A DNA stretch of 64,000 nucleotides from Phymorhynchus buccinoides (taxonomy: Eukaryota; Mollusca; Gastropoda; Neogastropoda; Raphitomidae), in contig CM065682.1 of assembly GCA_017654935.2 (NCBI GenBank), forward strand, positions 34,505,342-34,569,341, written 5' to 3'. The position numbers and the translations under genes are program-made. Of this stretch, positions 21,542 to 34,635 are shown piece after piece; position 1 is the stretch's first letter, and each line of letters begins with the position of its first letter. The notes beneath the pieces are model-generated. The model had not been told where the DNA came from and did no database searches. It saw only the letters and a list, made by a program, of their open reading frames with translations.

Positions 21542-21739
21542 TGGGGCTTTAAACTACTTGGCGATGTGCAAGGGCGATAAATTGTATATCTGAAACGAGC
21601 GCGCCACCTAGTGACAATTGGTGACCGAGAATTTTCAGAGGCTATATACTGCTTCTATATAGTGCAATAATTTTATGTAGGTGGCATTTGCAAACCCGTA
21701 GGCAAGTCAGGGGCAGAGACTTTTCAGTATAAAGCCCCA
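21542..21739. mobile_element. Short inverted-repeat element
   Basis: TGGGGCTTTA at the left and TAAAGCCCCA at the right form a perfect 10-bp terminal inverted repeat around about 200 bp. No clear target duplication was identified. Non-coding. Confidence 0.5.
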
Positions 21740-22869
21740 GTGTAATAGTCCCTTTAGTCCCTTTGTTCCTGTGTCTTAGAAATTACATGATTATTATGTA
21801 CATCCGGGGATGTACACACACGCTGTGTGTCTTGTTAGGCATTGGTTTTGTTAACAATAACAACGATTATATAACTAGAAAGTTACATTCATGTGGCATT
21901 GCTTCCATGGTGTTATTTTTGTTATCTACATGTGATCAAATTGAAATGGTTTATATTTCATTGTAGTCTATGTTTGTGCAGCATTCCTGTAAATTAGTTG
22001 CTTATTTAAAGTGGTCATGATGCTTTAAAACATAATGTTGGGTTGAATAATATGTGACAGTTCATGGGAAAACCAGACATAATGGAATTTTGACATAAAT
22101 TGAGATTTTATCTTTCCACGGCGGAACAAAGATTCCTTGTTAATACACAGAAATCCGAATTGAGTTATCTTGTCTAGTTTTTATTTTATTATTTAAGGTT
22201 TGGCATCCGAAATAGATCATTTGCAGAAATTGAAAAAAAAAAAAAAAAAAAAACAAAAAGGCATAGAAGATACAATTTTGCCTCTTTTTTTCTATTGACT
22301 TGATTTAGAAAACACTTTAAAAAAAAGAAGAAATAATTCAAAATCATCTTTCATGTTGTGGATACTGGTAGAAAACATAAAAATAGACATAAATATGCCC
22401 TAAATAGAAAATCAATATTTTTTGGGTTGACAATTTCTGGTTTTTGCTAAAAACATTCTGAGCGACTTATGTAGGTTTTTCACATACACAATCACATATG
22501 CTCATATTCCATTTATATCAACGCATTTATTTCTTGAATGTCCAAAGTTGTACAGTTTGGGTTTAATGAAATCGTCTTGTAAGTTTTTAAATGGTGTTGT
22601 GGTTTATAGCATAAAATATAGTTTAAAGACATAGAACTTTTCCCATGCTTGTTAGGTGTATTGACTTTATTAGAATAGATGCTATTGCTCTAGGCTTACA
22701 GAGGGCTTAGTTTGAAGCATTTTAACTCATTCAAGTCGTTCTGGCCATATATGTCTGGAATTAATAGGTAGCTGTCAATTTGATGCATTTGCTTCAAGGG
22801 AAGTAAATCTGTGTGCACACCTTGGTCACTTCTAAACTCACTTCACTCCCTTATACCTCTTGAGCTCAA

Positions 22870-22990
22870 ATGGGAATAGTCCCCCCATGGTGATACAGGA
22901 GACGGGAGGGGGGAATATCTTTCATACAAATAGTTCCCCCACCTTCTTGAAGTTCTGTGCTTGTAACTTCCTTTAATCTATCAATCTAAT
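22870..22990 (+). repeat. Partial dispersed repeat R2
   Basis: It shares GTGATACAGGAG, CATACAAATAGTTCCCCCAC and TTGTAACTTCCT with the start of the full copy at 61133. Confidence 0.65.
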
Positions 22991-23040
22991 TTAACCATAC
23001 ATTACCAACACTTAAAACATGTGCATTGACTCATAATGAC

Positions 23041-24253
23041 CTGGAACTATACCAAAGAATATAGTAAAACGAAAGTAGGGCGTGACGTCACTCCCTGCGC
23101 CGGATATGGGGTGCGAGTTATCCCCCCTACATCCGGGCAGGCGAGGTGCGCGCGCGCACTACAAACATCATTCTTTCTTTTCCACCCAAGCTCTCTTGAC
23201 CTGGCTTGCCATTGCTCTCTTCCTTTTGGGGTTCCTGCTCTGTTCTAGGTGGGTCCGTTCCATTTATTTTGTAACTGACTATTCTTTTGTTTCTTGGACT
23301 GCCTGTTGGGCTGTCTATCGATTTTATTTTCTTGTATTTTTGGAAATTTTCATGATACAAGTCAGGCCGGTTTTCTTCGTGTGTGTTGTGTGGGCGGCCA
23401 TCATGGCTTCACCCACCCCCCACACTCTTTTTAAGACTTCGGTCTCTGCTCCGGTTCTCTCCTCTACCCCTCTCCCTCGCGATGGGAGTGGTAGGTTCGT
23501 TTCTCCCTCTCTTTCTCAAGAAAAGTCTACTAAAGAGAAATCTGTTTCCAAGGAGAAAACTCTCAAGAAATCTTCGCGATCTTCTTCTAAACATGACGTT
23601 TCTCCAGTTAAGGCGGTTTCAGTTTCTCGCGAACTTGACCCCTTGTCTTCGGTTTCGGTGGCTTCCACCCCTTCTGTGGATACTCAGTCCGTTCTGCAGT
23701 CTTTTATCGACCAGCTCGGTTCTAGTGGTCTTCACTTTTGTCCGGTTAAATCAGTTGAATCTTCGGATTTATTTTGCCGGTTCTCTTGAGTCAGTTTACC
23801 CGGTTGTTTCGGCCCAAACAACTGGGTCTACTCTCTCTCCTACTCTTGTCCACAGGGTTTCCAGCAAGCGTCCTCTTTCCACGAGGGCCCTTTCTTCCTC
23901 CAAGACGACGGAGGGCACTTACGTGGCCTCTCACTTCAGACCGGTGGGACTACGGTTGGCCCGCCCGATCCTGGAGGATCCACCGGTTCTTCTCCCGGGG
24001 GATCAGGAGTATCCTCCGGCGAGCTCGCCCTCCCATGCTATGGGATTTGAATCCGACGGACGGTCGGATTCAAGGCGAAGGCCCCCCACCTCTGTATCCA
24101 AAAGAGGTCACGGTTCAGCCGAACCGTGGGGCTATGAACCTACCGGGGACGAAGGGACTAGATCCCTAGGCCCCGAAGGCCACAGGCTCATGGCCAGTTC
24201 CGTAGAGACGCGAGCTCACGGTTCTGGCGCCTACAGGCAAACTTACGGTGGAG
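23041..24253 (+). CDS. Unrecognised Ser/Lys-rich ORF, gag-like, cut by assembly gap
   Basis: GC- and CpG-rich sequence with long open frames, unlike the AT-rich flanks. From an ATG at 23403 (MASPTPHTLF...) the frame encodes about 129 residues rich in Ser, Thr and Lys, to a stop at 23787-23789. Another frame stays open from before that point to the gap, so either a frameshift near 23,765 separates two parts of one protein or one frame is spurious. Upstream, CCGGATATGGGG and CCCCCTACATCCGG (23099-23137) form an imperfect hairpin. Low-complexity Ser-rich N-termini are common in retroelement gag-like proteins; no catalytic domain is visible before the gap. Could instead be a host gene fragment. 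Confidence 0.35.
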
Positions 24254-24753
24254 NNNNNNNNNNNNNNNNNNNNNNNNNNNNNNNNNNNNNNNNNNNNNNN
24301 NNNNNNNNNNNNNNNNNNNNNNNNNNNNNNNNNNNNNNNNNNNNNNNNNNNNNNNNNNNNNNNNNNNNNNNNNNNNNNNNNNNNNNNNNNNNNNNNNNNN
24401 NNNNNNNNNNNNNNNNNNNNNNNNNNNNNNNNNNNNNNNNNNNNNNNNNNNNNNNNNNNNNNNNNNNNNNNNNNNNNNNNNNNNNNNNNNNNNNNNNNNN
24501 NNNNNNNNNNNNNNNNNNNNNNNNNNNNNNNNNNNNNNNNNNNNNNNNNNNNNNNNNNNNNNNNNNNNNNNNNNNNNNNNNNNNNNNNNNNNNNNNNNNN
24601 NNNNNNNNNNNNNNNNNNNNNNNNNNNNNNNNNNNNNNNNNNNNNNNNNNNNNNNNNNNNNNNNNNNNNNNNNNNNNNNNNNNNNNNNNNNNNNNNNNNN
24701 NNNNNNNNNNNNNNNNNNNNNNNNNNNNNNNNNNNNNNNNNNNNNNNNNNNNN
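24254..24753. other. Assembly gap (500 N)
   Basis: Exactly 500 unknown bases, a round size that suggests a scaffold-join placeholder rather than a measured length. The GC-rich ORF on the left does not resume on the right, where the sequence is AT-rich. Confidence 0.99.
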
Positions 24754-25241
24754 TTGTTTTATACTAGTATGTGCTTACTATGGCTATTTTTTATGGATGG
24801 GTCCATGGTGATAAGTTGAATGAAGCAACTTAACTGCCAATACTATGACTATTTAAATTAAGCACAAGTTATCCAGCCAGCCTTAAAGATGGTACAATGG
24901 CTGATCTGTCTAGAATTTTGTGTGATAAAACTGTTGTTTTGTCACTGGTACTAATGTATTTGGTTTAATTTGTGGTAAATGTGTTCATGATTGTGTTTGG
25001 TAGAACAATGTGTTGTTGTTTTAAAGTGTGGTATTTAGTACAATGACTGTGTTCTGTTTATGTTTTATACAAAACATAATATTGAGTGTTTTGCTGCAAT
25101 TTAAAAGGTATATGATGAGTCGGCAGTACTGTTTGGTACTGTAAATTTACCCCTTCAGATGATTTCTATTTACGCAATTCAGATTTTTTGTTTTCAGCAA
25201 TCTTTGCTCAATTATTGAATATACTTATGTGTCAATACTTA

Positions 25242-25391
25242 CCATATTTTTCGGACTATAAGGCAATACTGTTTCCCCAGACTGAGACCCCTGCGCCTTA
25301 TAATATGAAAATAGTAAGAAACTATAACAACAAAATCTGATTTTTGTGTAAAAACAAATTGGGGGTGCGCCTTATAGTCCCAAAAATACAG
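25242..25391. mobile_element. TA-flanked MITE, 'TTTTTCGGACTATAAGG' family
   Basis: It begins CCATATTTTTCGGACTATAA and ends TTATAGTCCCAAAAATACAG, with TA on both sides. This terminal sequence is a widespread animal MITE type (from memory). Half copies lie at 14933 and 31580. The inside carries CTGAGACCCCTGCGCCTTAT. Confidence 0.8.
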
Positions 25392-25863
25392 TATGTGTTT
25401 ACATATTTTTCATAATTATCTAATTCTTTTGTTGTACAAAAGAAACTTTTATTTCCTCATGAGTCACCTTTTTTTTTTTTACTTTTTTTTTTTAATACTT
25501 CCTGTGGCATTTTTTTATTCTGTACCACATTCATAGACCATTCAATATTAACTATCAGTTATTGATTTACTGATAACCGTAAGTTATTGACATCATAAGT
25601 CATTACTAAGGTTGATTAGTGAAGCCAATCACATATTCTATAACATTATTTCAAAATTATCTAGAGTGTAATACACCGTGCACACCAGAGCTAGCCTTAT
25701 GGGTGGAGTTCAGTTTACTCGGTAAAGTCTATAAAACATAAAACTGATTGATTAGGATTATTTGGACAGCTGGTGTTACATTTAATATCCCTCTCTTCGA
25801 ATCATGTGTAATTGCACCTGTATTTCAACTATATGCTGGCAAAACATTGTATAGCAGACTCTG

Positions 25864-25865
<2 letters not shown>

Positions 25866-25898
<33 letters not shown>

Positions 25899-25912
25899 GG
25901 GGGGGGGGGGAG
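25866..25912. repeat. (GT)n followed by G-tract
   Basis: About 30 bp of GT is followed by a run of about 14 G. A second GT tract is at 26075-26103, followed by ATGC repeats. Confidence 0.9.
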
Positions 25913-26072
25913 TTGGGGTAGAGGTTTGTTTTTGTTGTCTATATATGGCATAACTGTTTTTGTTGTTTCAAGAAGAAAAAATTGGAACGTTATTTATTCA
26001 TTTTCATTTGATAGCTTAATAGTTTGTTTGTCAAGCATGTGAGATGCAAGTACATGTGTGCTTGCATGCTGT

Positions 26073-26103
<31 letters not shown>

Positions 26104-26157
26104 CATGCATGCATGCATGTGTATGTATATGTCTTATTCAGTTATTGTGTGCATATG

Positions 26158-26256
26158 TAATATAATAATAATAATAGTACATCTATATAGTGCTTTACCT
26201 CAGATGAGCCCAAAGCGCTTTACAATCAATTATTCATCAACAAATAGACCAACAAC
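26158..26256 (-). mobile_element. 3'-end fragment of the LINE at 43.9-47.9 kb
   Basis: (TAA)n, then TACATCTATATAGTGCTTTA, CCTCAGATGAGCCCAAAGCG and CAATCAATTATTCATCAACA. This is the reverse complement of 47845-47935 with only a few differences. It is a severely 5'-truncated, minus-strand insertion, showing that the family has transposed. Confidence 0.85.
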
Positions 26257-28567
26257 AACAACAAAATGTACTTGTATGTGAGAATATGTAATTAATGTGT
26301 TTGTGTATGTGTTTAGCTTGCATATATTTGAATGTGAACAGATGATTGTGAAGACTTCTTATGTTTTACATTCATTTCTACACAGCAGATTATTAAGCAT
26401 GGTGTCTTTTTTATAGGGAAGATAAGATAAATTTAGGTAATATTCATACATTTTGGTGTTTGTTTTTATTTTGTGTTCTGTTCCTTTTTTTTTTAACCAT
26501 GATCCAAAGTAGTGTTTTCTTTATTTCTTTTTCTATTTTTTTCTTCTTTTTTAATGATTCTAAAGACATTTTGGTATTTTTGTAATTTATGTTGTTGTTT
26601 TTCTTATCATTATCATCTTCATTCATCAACATTGTTGACATTATTATTTAACCTGGATTTTCTGTCAGATATAATAACTGGTTTATTTTCTCTCACTGAA
26701 ATTTCAAATATCTCCTTAAAAAAAGAAGTATACCTGTATCTGAATTGGAGTGCATAACTTTTCTTTTTAATAGATATGAACTAAAAGGCATGAACAACAT
26801 AGGTTTATGCATATTATTTTAGACAAGACAGCAAGTTGCAAGACATCATTTTGACTTGAATTGTTTTTACTAAAAAAAAATTGGATTTATGCTATTCTAT
26901 TTTTATACTAAATACTTCAAGGGTTTTTAAAAAAATGAAAATGTCTTTTATTGAATAATTTAGTAATATTGAAAAGGCGTTTGGAAATTGAGAATCATAG
27001 GCTACATTTTCTTGCTTTCATTTTGGGAAATAGGGTTCTCACTTCTGTGTTTTTCATTATTCATGCTTTTTTTTTCTTTTAATGCCAATTTCTTTAACTA
27101 AGCCCACCCTCCACCCACCCCTCCCATTTTGTTTTTGTTTCAAGTTGATGACATAGGTGGTAAAAATGCACATGCTGTTAAGTAAGGATCATTGCAATTG
27201 GATTATTATTGGGTAAAGATGTGCCCCCCCCCCCTTACATTTCTCAGCTCTCCCCACATTTTTACACCTGCCTTTCTAATTATCTTTGTTGAATAATTAA
27301 TCGCAGTCATGATAAAGGCCATTATCTAATAGGACAACCCACCCCACGCCCCACCCCCCATGTAGTGCAGTACACACAACAGCCGCAGAGCATTTGTCAC
27401 AGTCCTGGTTCATTGCGGTTTTTTCGTCTTGCCTTTATCTTCTACTATTATTGAATGCATGTGTTTAATTATGTAAATGCATGAAAATTAGTGTTAAATA
27501 TAGCAAACGATAGAGGATGAAGTACTGAATCTGCAGTAAGAAAAGAAAGAAAAAAAGAGAAAAAAAAGAAAAGAGAAATGGAGGGGGTGTGGGGGGGGGG
27601 GGGGGGGGTGCATCTTTACCTTTACCTATTATTGTTACTGGTAAATAATTATTGTTAATGATAATTTAGTGTTGATGGCTGAAGTCTTTTAAAATCAAAA
27701 TATAAGCTCTGCGACAGTCAAGTTTGTAGATCTGAAATACTGCCAATCCAAAGGCCAAGATGTTGTGACCCGATTAGCAACACTTCATGGAATATCCTGT
27801 AACATTCATTCATTGTTGTAATGTTTTGACTGTGACCTTCATTGGGTTTTTTTTCTGTTTTCAGTTTATTTCTAACTGATGTAAAAGATGTTGTGAAATG
27901 GAAATGCCTGTTCATTGTATGTCCATTATAGGTGTGTTTTTAAGTGTAAGCTGTCATCGTTAATTTTGCGTGTGTGACGTTTGTCAAACCAAAATCATCC
28001 AATCCATGTTTAGCTGTGATTGAAAGTATGACTTGTTTTAAAAAATAATTAAAAAGAAAAGATTTATCTCCCATATGCTCTTTTCATCTATGGCTGTTTA
28101 GGATGTTTGTTAACTGCGTAAACGACATCATTGGGTGATTTTTGAATGGGCAGGAGGGTGAGACTGTGTGTAACCTGGTGTTGTGTGATTTATTTTAACA
28201 AGTACTGAACATTGTGTGATTTGCCATGTCTAGTCACTGAGCTTTTGCAAAGCTTGTTGTCCTTTTGGTTCGCCTTACTGGATTAAACGGTTGGAAGATG
28301 TGAGTGAAGCCGGTGGTTTTGTTATCTTGCTATAAAGCTTGTTGGTGGATCAGTATGTGTATGGTATTGATTTGTGTGTATGTGGATTCTTTTCTGTCTG
28401 TTTTCTTTATCACAGTTTTAACAATAGTGGTAAAAATAGCTCGGTTGCATGCAGTACTTGGATAATCATTGTTTTTATATTGTCATTAAAATTGATAGTA
28501 CAGTTAGCCCTGAACTTGAATGAGCAGGGCTCAAACGTTTCTCTGAGAAAATTCTAGTGGAGAAATC
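26257..28567. other. Intergenic, AT-rich, no gene seen
   Basis: Low-complexity A/T runs, short C and G tracts (27227, 27589-27608), no convincing exon or terminal repeats. Confidence 0.6.
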
Positions 28568-28955
28568 AGAATTAAACTAGAGCATGGAAACGCTAGATCA
28601 ACCAGCCGCGCGGCAGCATTTTTGGGTCCAGTGACCTTGCAGGAACACACAGACAAACACCCCTGAAACTAAAGTCCGAACAAACAGTCTATGCCTGCAC
28701 TTTACCCCAGTGCCAGTGAGGATCTCTCGCCGCAGCATTATCGGCTTCAGTGACCTTCACCTTTGACCAATTACCTTCATTTTCGAACTTGACCTTGATA
28801 TCCTAAATGCCTATCCGCATGCAAAATGTTAACCTCCTAGGTCTCTCCGTTCAAACGTTATTGTAGTAACATACAGACACATGGATAGTTAGTCACATAG
28901 GAACAAACAGACTGCTCTGAAGACATTAACCAGCTTTCGCTTTGCGGCTGGTTTA
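28568..28955 (+). repeat. Dispersed repeat, GACCTTGA/GCTTTCGCTTTGCGG type
   Basis: It holds ACCAGCCGCGCGGCAGC at the left and CCAGCTTTCGCTTTGCGGCT at the right, with CAGTGACCTT twice inside. The ends are loosely complementary (AACCAGCCGC / GCGGCTGGTT), suggesting an inverted-repeat element. Composition resembles the repeats at 20170 and 40681. Confidence 0.5.
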
Positions 28956-29869
28956 TAAAATCTCCATGAAGTTCAACATGCTTACTATTGCCTTAACTTT
29001 GGGTTTAATCTGTGCCGTGCAATGCATTCCTTGATATTTTTGTTTGTCTGTTTTCCCTGCAGTCTTAGCACTTGATTCTGCAGTGGATAGTAAGTGATTA
29101 TGAGGCTGCAATCCAGAGGAGACACTCCAGTATACTGGATTCACTTTAATGACGATCTGTTAGACTTATCCAAAACTAGCAGACCACTGCTATTCTCTTA
29201 TAAAGGGTTAAAACCCTACAAAGAGGGAGTGCTACTGACACTAAGCCAACCAGGGTATCATCCAGAACTTGGTTCATAACAAATTAGAACACAGGAATAG
29301 ACTTTTGCTATTGTCCTTAAGCTACTGGACATAACTGGTATTTGGTACTTTATAGCCACAGAAGCGTTTGTAAAATTCGGGTTGCTCCCACATGGAGAGC
29401 ACATCGCAGCCAGAGGCGCACCACCCTTTTTTCTGTTTTTTTAATTTATTTGCATGCGATTTTTGTGTGACTGATGAGGAAGGAAAGGGGGAGGGCGGTA
29501 AATTTTGACCAAATGACAACTTTTTTGTTGCTACTGGGTTTAGCATGTGATAAGTGCATAGGCACACAGGACCTTGGTTTATTGTCTCATTCGAAAGACT
29601 TCACGTTCAGTCCGTAAGGCCTAGTGCAGAGTGAGAGGACAAATCCCCTGTACCCAGGTTCGAACTCGGGTTTGTTGTATACGAGGTGAACACGTTACTT
29701 CAGTGCCACTCTACACCTTAACCTTAACTCAAACTGTTAATAAATAACTTACAGCTCCCGCGGTTTTGAGAACAAGATCCCCCACACTACAGAAAACAAT
29801 GAAATCTTGATACTTGAGTTAGTGTATGGTATGAAATATCAAGTCATTGACTTCAGCTTATTCAAACAG

Positions 29870-30346
29870 CAACTCTATGCATAAGTAGAAGTGGGGGGGG
29901 GGAAACCGGTTTGAACCGAAAAACCAGTGCTAAACTTTCGCGGTTCGAAAAACCGGTTCGCGTTGCTGTGAACCGGTTTTTTTAACTGCAAACTGAAAGG
30001 AAGTTTTTTTTTACAATAACGCATTCTTTTCAAAAAACAACATGGATTCTCAGCGCAGACTGGGTGTTTGTAAACCAAGAGTAGCTGTTTCTAGTTTGTG
30101 GTGGTGTATGACTGACTGAGTGTTGAGTTGAGTGTGTGTGTGTCATAAGTCATAAGTTTCTTTCTTGTGTGTGTATGTGTGCGTGTGTGTGAATATTCTG
30201 ACACATAAATATGTGTTTGCATAGGTGAAGCTAGTGATGCGAGTACTGGTTTTAAAAAAATGGTTAGGTAAAACCGGTTCGAAGAGGGAAAACCTGTTTA
30301 AAACCGGTTCAAAATTTTGAACCGGTTCTCAACTCTATGCATAAGT
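29870..30346. mobile_element. Insertion bounded by 17-bp direct repeats (AACCGGTT-rich)
   Basis: CAACTCTATGCATAAGT occurs at 29870-29886 and again at 30330-30346. Between them lie about 443 bp opening with GAAACCGGTTTGAACCG and closing with AAAATTTTGAACCGGTTC. AACCGGTT motifs cluster at both ends and a GT-rich region lies in the middle. The long direct repeat fits target-primed retroposition better than a cut-and-paste element. Confidence 0.6.
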
Positions 30347-30485
30347 CTCTTTTAGTAATTGGAAAATAAAGTGACAAGAGATCAGTGTTTACACTTAAAT
30401 CCCTGTATGAGTTTATGTTTATGATGGCATAGGAAACTGGCACCTAGAAATAGTAGTAGAATATGACATAATTTAGTAGACAAAT

Positions 30486-30652
<167 letters not shown>

Positions 30653-31066
30653 TGGGCATGCGTGTGTAACTGATTATTTGTCAGCTGCACAAGAAGAGAG
30701 ATAAAGATACCCATGATGAGTTGCCTTGGTGATACAGGTGTTGAAAAGTAGCTAATGGATGTACATTCTGCTGCCTGTTTTCCACGATGTCTATTGATTT
30801 TGTTCCTCACTCAGCACTAGGCCTAATACCAAGCAGTGCATGCTTTGTTGCGTGCGAAGTGCTTGAGGGGTGAACGACCTGTGTATTGCTTGTTGGGGTC
30901 TCAAACATAGCTTGACGTGAAGATTGATGTATTGTTTCTTACTTCTTCTTCTTCTTTCTCTCAGCATCCGCCGTCATCATTTTGATGATTTTTATGCTAT
31001 GTACTTTCAGTTTCTACATTTGGGTGTATACATAGCTAGAGTAGTTTATAATTGAGGACACACACA

Positions 31067-31193
<127 letters not shown>

Positions 31194-31399
31194 TGTGCAC
31201 GTGTGAGAGAGGGAGAGAGGAGGGGGGAGGCACAATCAAACACTCCTTAGTAATTCAAGATGCTTAACTAAATTGTTTGAAGAACACACACCGACTCTGT
31301 GTCAAATAACAGTTTTTTCTCCCAATAGGAACCAACAGCCAATACTAGGTCGGTACGTGTTCCTGATCAAACTGATATAATGATCGGTTAAATTGGATT

Positions 31400-31700
31400 G
31401 AACTCTCCTCCGAAATCGAAATGTCTTGGCTGAATGCAGCAAGGAGACAAGTGAAAACTGAAAACTGGACACATAATTATATACCCCACCCATTATGGCC
31501 TGGGAACCCAGAAGAAGAAGAAAGCTTGAACTCATTGGAGTAATGACAGCAATAGCATGTAGACTACCCCCCATATTTTTCACCACCACCACCACCCCAA
31601 ACTTTACACAAAATTCAGATTATGTTAGACTGTTTTCTTATAATATTATTAGCTACATTATAAGGCGCACGAGTCTTAGTCTCGCCTTAAACTTCAGACA
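31400..31700. repeat. Partial R2 repeat and half of an ACTATAAGG-type MITE
   Basis: 31400-31525 (CTGAATGCAGCAAGGAGAC, GTGAAAACTGAAAACTGGAC, GGGAACCCAGAAGAAGAAG) is the tail half of R2. 31580-31690 (CCATATTTTTCACC, TTACACAAAATTCAGATTAT, ATTATAAGGCGCACGAG) is a half copy of the element at 25242. A run of G lies at 31861-31880. Confidence 0.6.
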
Positions 31701-32348
31701 AAAATGGTACACAGCGCCATGGTTGGCCTACAAAACAACACTGGGGCAATATGTAAATGTAAATATCCATGATGAAGCTTTACATAATTATAGCTGAACA
31801 TAACTGAACAACCACCCACCCCACATTAAACAACTTTCTAGGGAGGTGGTGGGGCAGGTGGGGGGGGGGGGGGGGGGGGGAGAGAACTGACACACATCAG
31901 AACAGATGGCACTGGGACATGGACATCGGGTAAGCTTTATTGTATGCATATGTGTGCCTTTGCCTAAAGGATATACTTGAAGAATTCTAAGCTCGTTTTA
32001 AGACTATGCTAATGGAACACAAACTCTATAGTTGACAGTCTATATCAGAACAGATGGTACTGGGACCTGGACATCGGGTGAGCTTTATTGTGTGTGTAAA
32101 AGGTAAGAAATAAAAGGTGTCAATCAAAAATATTTTAGGGCATTCAAAGTTATTTTTAAGAAGAAAAAACATTTAGTAGGGGGGTTGGGGGTGGGGGGCG
32201 TGAAGAGATAGTAAGATTGAGAGCCCACCACCTACCCAGAGTCCATTTATATGGCATGCCATCTTGCTAGATTTTCAGTTCTTCATCTTCGATCCTTCTT
32301 CCAGTTATAAGTTACCAAAGTCATTTTGACCATTATTGCAACACACAC

Positions 32349-32392
<44 letters not shown>

Positions 32393-32614
32393 GGGTAGAC
32401 AGGGCGACGACCGGCCAGACAAGGACCGTTCAGCAGTACCAAGCATGATACCAGCCCAACCCCACACATAGGGCTGATCTGTTTGTCAGAGCTCTGCCAG
32501 CAGCTTTATGAAGAAGGCTCTGGGAGAATAAGGAGCTGCGCGCTGCTGGGTGTGGCAGGAAATTCTGCAGTACTGTTCACCGTGCCCTCTCGTTGATCTT
32601 TCAGCTAAGTAGCT

Positions 32615-32970
32615 GGAAGAGTATAGAAGGCTCAAGGGTGATATGATTGAAGTTTATAAGATATGCCACCATTTATACGATTGTTCTACTACTAACAGCC
32701 TATTAACTCTTTGTGAGGGTGATAGCTAGGACCCGTGGCCATAATTTCAAACTATACAAAAAAGATACTAACACCAGACTAGCACAAAGCTTTTTTTTAG
32801 TAACAGCTAGAGTAATAAATGCATGGAATAACCTTCCCGATGAAGCAGTTAATGCAAAGTCATTAAATTCGTTCAAAAATATCATAGACAAGTTTTTCCA
32901 AAACAAAATGTATTCAAAGAATGAAATAGTGAGGCCAAGAGAGGAGAGGACGAAATTAAACAAAGGGTAA
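32615..32970 (+). pseudogene. Non-LTR retrotransposon relic, RT C-terminus
   Basis: Left of 32700 one frame reads EEYRRLKGDMIEVYKICHHL; from 32713 another reads ARTRGHNFKLYKKDTNTRLA, then VINAWNNLPDEAVNAKSLNS and FKNIIDKFF. These are landmarks of the extreme C-terminus of jockey/CR1-type ORF2. A frame change near 32700 and 5' truncation make it dead. TCAAAGAATGAAATAGTGAG recurs at 33345, so a later insertion or duplication has split the 3' end. Confidence 0.75.
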
Positions 32971-34385
32971 TTATAGGTATACTCTCTTTTTCTAATTAAC
33001 TCCCCTCCACCAAAGTTGATTTACGATGCCATTCACCTAGCAATGCGTGGGTCAGAACCAATACAAATTACATGGCCGAAAGGCCGAAGAGGGCGTAAAG
33101 CATTATTTCTTCTACCAATACAAAGTGAGACAAGCAAAGCATTATTCTTAAAAAAAAGAATGTGCCAAGCTCGCCTTTGTGACCCTCACCCACACAGTAC
33201 ACATCAACAATGGTGGAGAAGACAACATACAAACAAATCAACACATGTCCAAGAGTGGCATAGCCTTCTAACCTTGAATATGTTACACATAAGCAACATA
33301 CAACACAGAACAAACTGGTAAGCCTCGAAAGAAAGTTTGGTTAATCAAAGAATGAAATAGTGAGGCCAAGAGAGGAGATGTATTCAGTTAATATACAGAT
33401 TTAGATGAATAAAACACAGATGCCTTAGTAGTCATCAGTGAATGAAGCCAAACCTAACAAAAATTAAAACATATTTAGAGGGCAAAAGGCTAAGCAAAAT
33501 AGCCTATAGTGCCATTTATGCTATGCTATGCTATGCCTTGCTAAGTATATTCTGGTTTTCTTCTTCTTCGCTAGGCAGCCAACTTTATCAAGTTGAAGAT
33601 CCTGCTGCAAGAGAATAGAATTGTGGTTTTTTTTCTCTTCTTCTTCTTTTTCTATTTTTATTTATCTCTCTCTTTAAGCTCCTTCTGACTCACATCAGTT
33701 TTTGAAAGGGTCAACCATTATTAACATTAACAGACAGCTTTTATTTGGTTGGTTTTACGATTTGTCGCTCTGTCTCGGTTTATAGACATTACCTTTAACT
33801 TAGAACCGAAACAAAAACACGAAAACAAACAGGTGATTGAAAAATGTTTCCTTTTTAATTTTCAGTCCTGTCTTTTAATTAAATGTGTTATTTTGTCTCC
33901 GTTAATGTATTGACATTGTACAATTTGTGGTTTTAGGCACTTAGGTAATCTATTAAAAAAAACCACAACTAGGTTTGGGCTTATAATATAAGTTATTCAC
34001 ATTGGACATAAAACTAAAAACAACCAAGACAGGATACGTGAATACGATCTCTGATTCATATTTCATTCATTCGTCTGTAGTGACTGAGTAAGGCTTATCA
34101 ATATTAGGCAGGATAGAGCTATCATATATCAGGTGATTGACAGGTTGTAATCACCTCGATGTAATCGTATTCACGTATTGTCATTATTGTGACTGTGAGA
34201 TGAAAGAAACGAAAACCTAATCTGCCAGACCAAGTCTTGGATCATTGCAGACTTGAGACTAGTTTTTCATTGTTCATACTTTTTTGATCGCTCAGACAGT
34301 TCCCTGTCGTGACTATGAGCGCAGATACGTCATGCTGCCATTATGCACCTAAGAAATAGTTAGGCCCAGTATTTCCATCTTCGTC
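32971..34385. other. Intergenic, no gene seen
   Basis: Contains the second copy of the LINE 3' segment at 33345-33380, a (TATGC)n run near 33518 and AT-rich sequence. No exon could be supported. Confidence 0.5.
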
Positions 34386-34389
34386 TTGG

Positions 34390-34564
34390 GAAAATCTTTG
34401 AAAGAGTTTCTTGAACAAAGGCAGGAGAATGGACCAGTAAGGCAGAAAGATAATAATTATGACCGTAAGCAAAGGGAAAAGGCAGAATCAAAGAGTGACA
34501 GATTAGAGGAAGTTACAAGCACAGAAGTTCCAGAAGGTTGGGAAACTGTTTTTGTACAAAAGAC

Positions 34565-34635
<71 letters not shown>

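Noticed and set aside
22729..22930. TTAA-bounded MITE starting TTTTAACTCATTCAAG
   Set aside because: No matching inverted end was found within a plausible distance.
29570..29730. SINE with tRNA-like box (CAGGTTCGAACTCGGG)
   Set aside because: A B-box-like word occurs, and 49295-49435 is loosely similar, but no A box at the right distance or target duplication was found.
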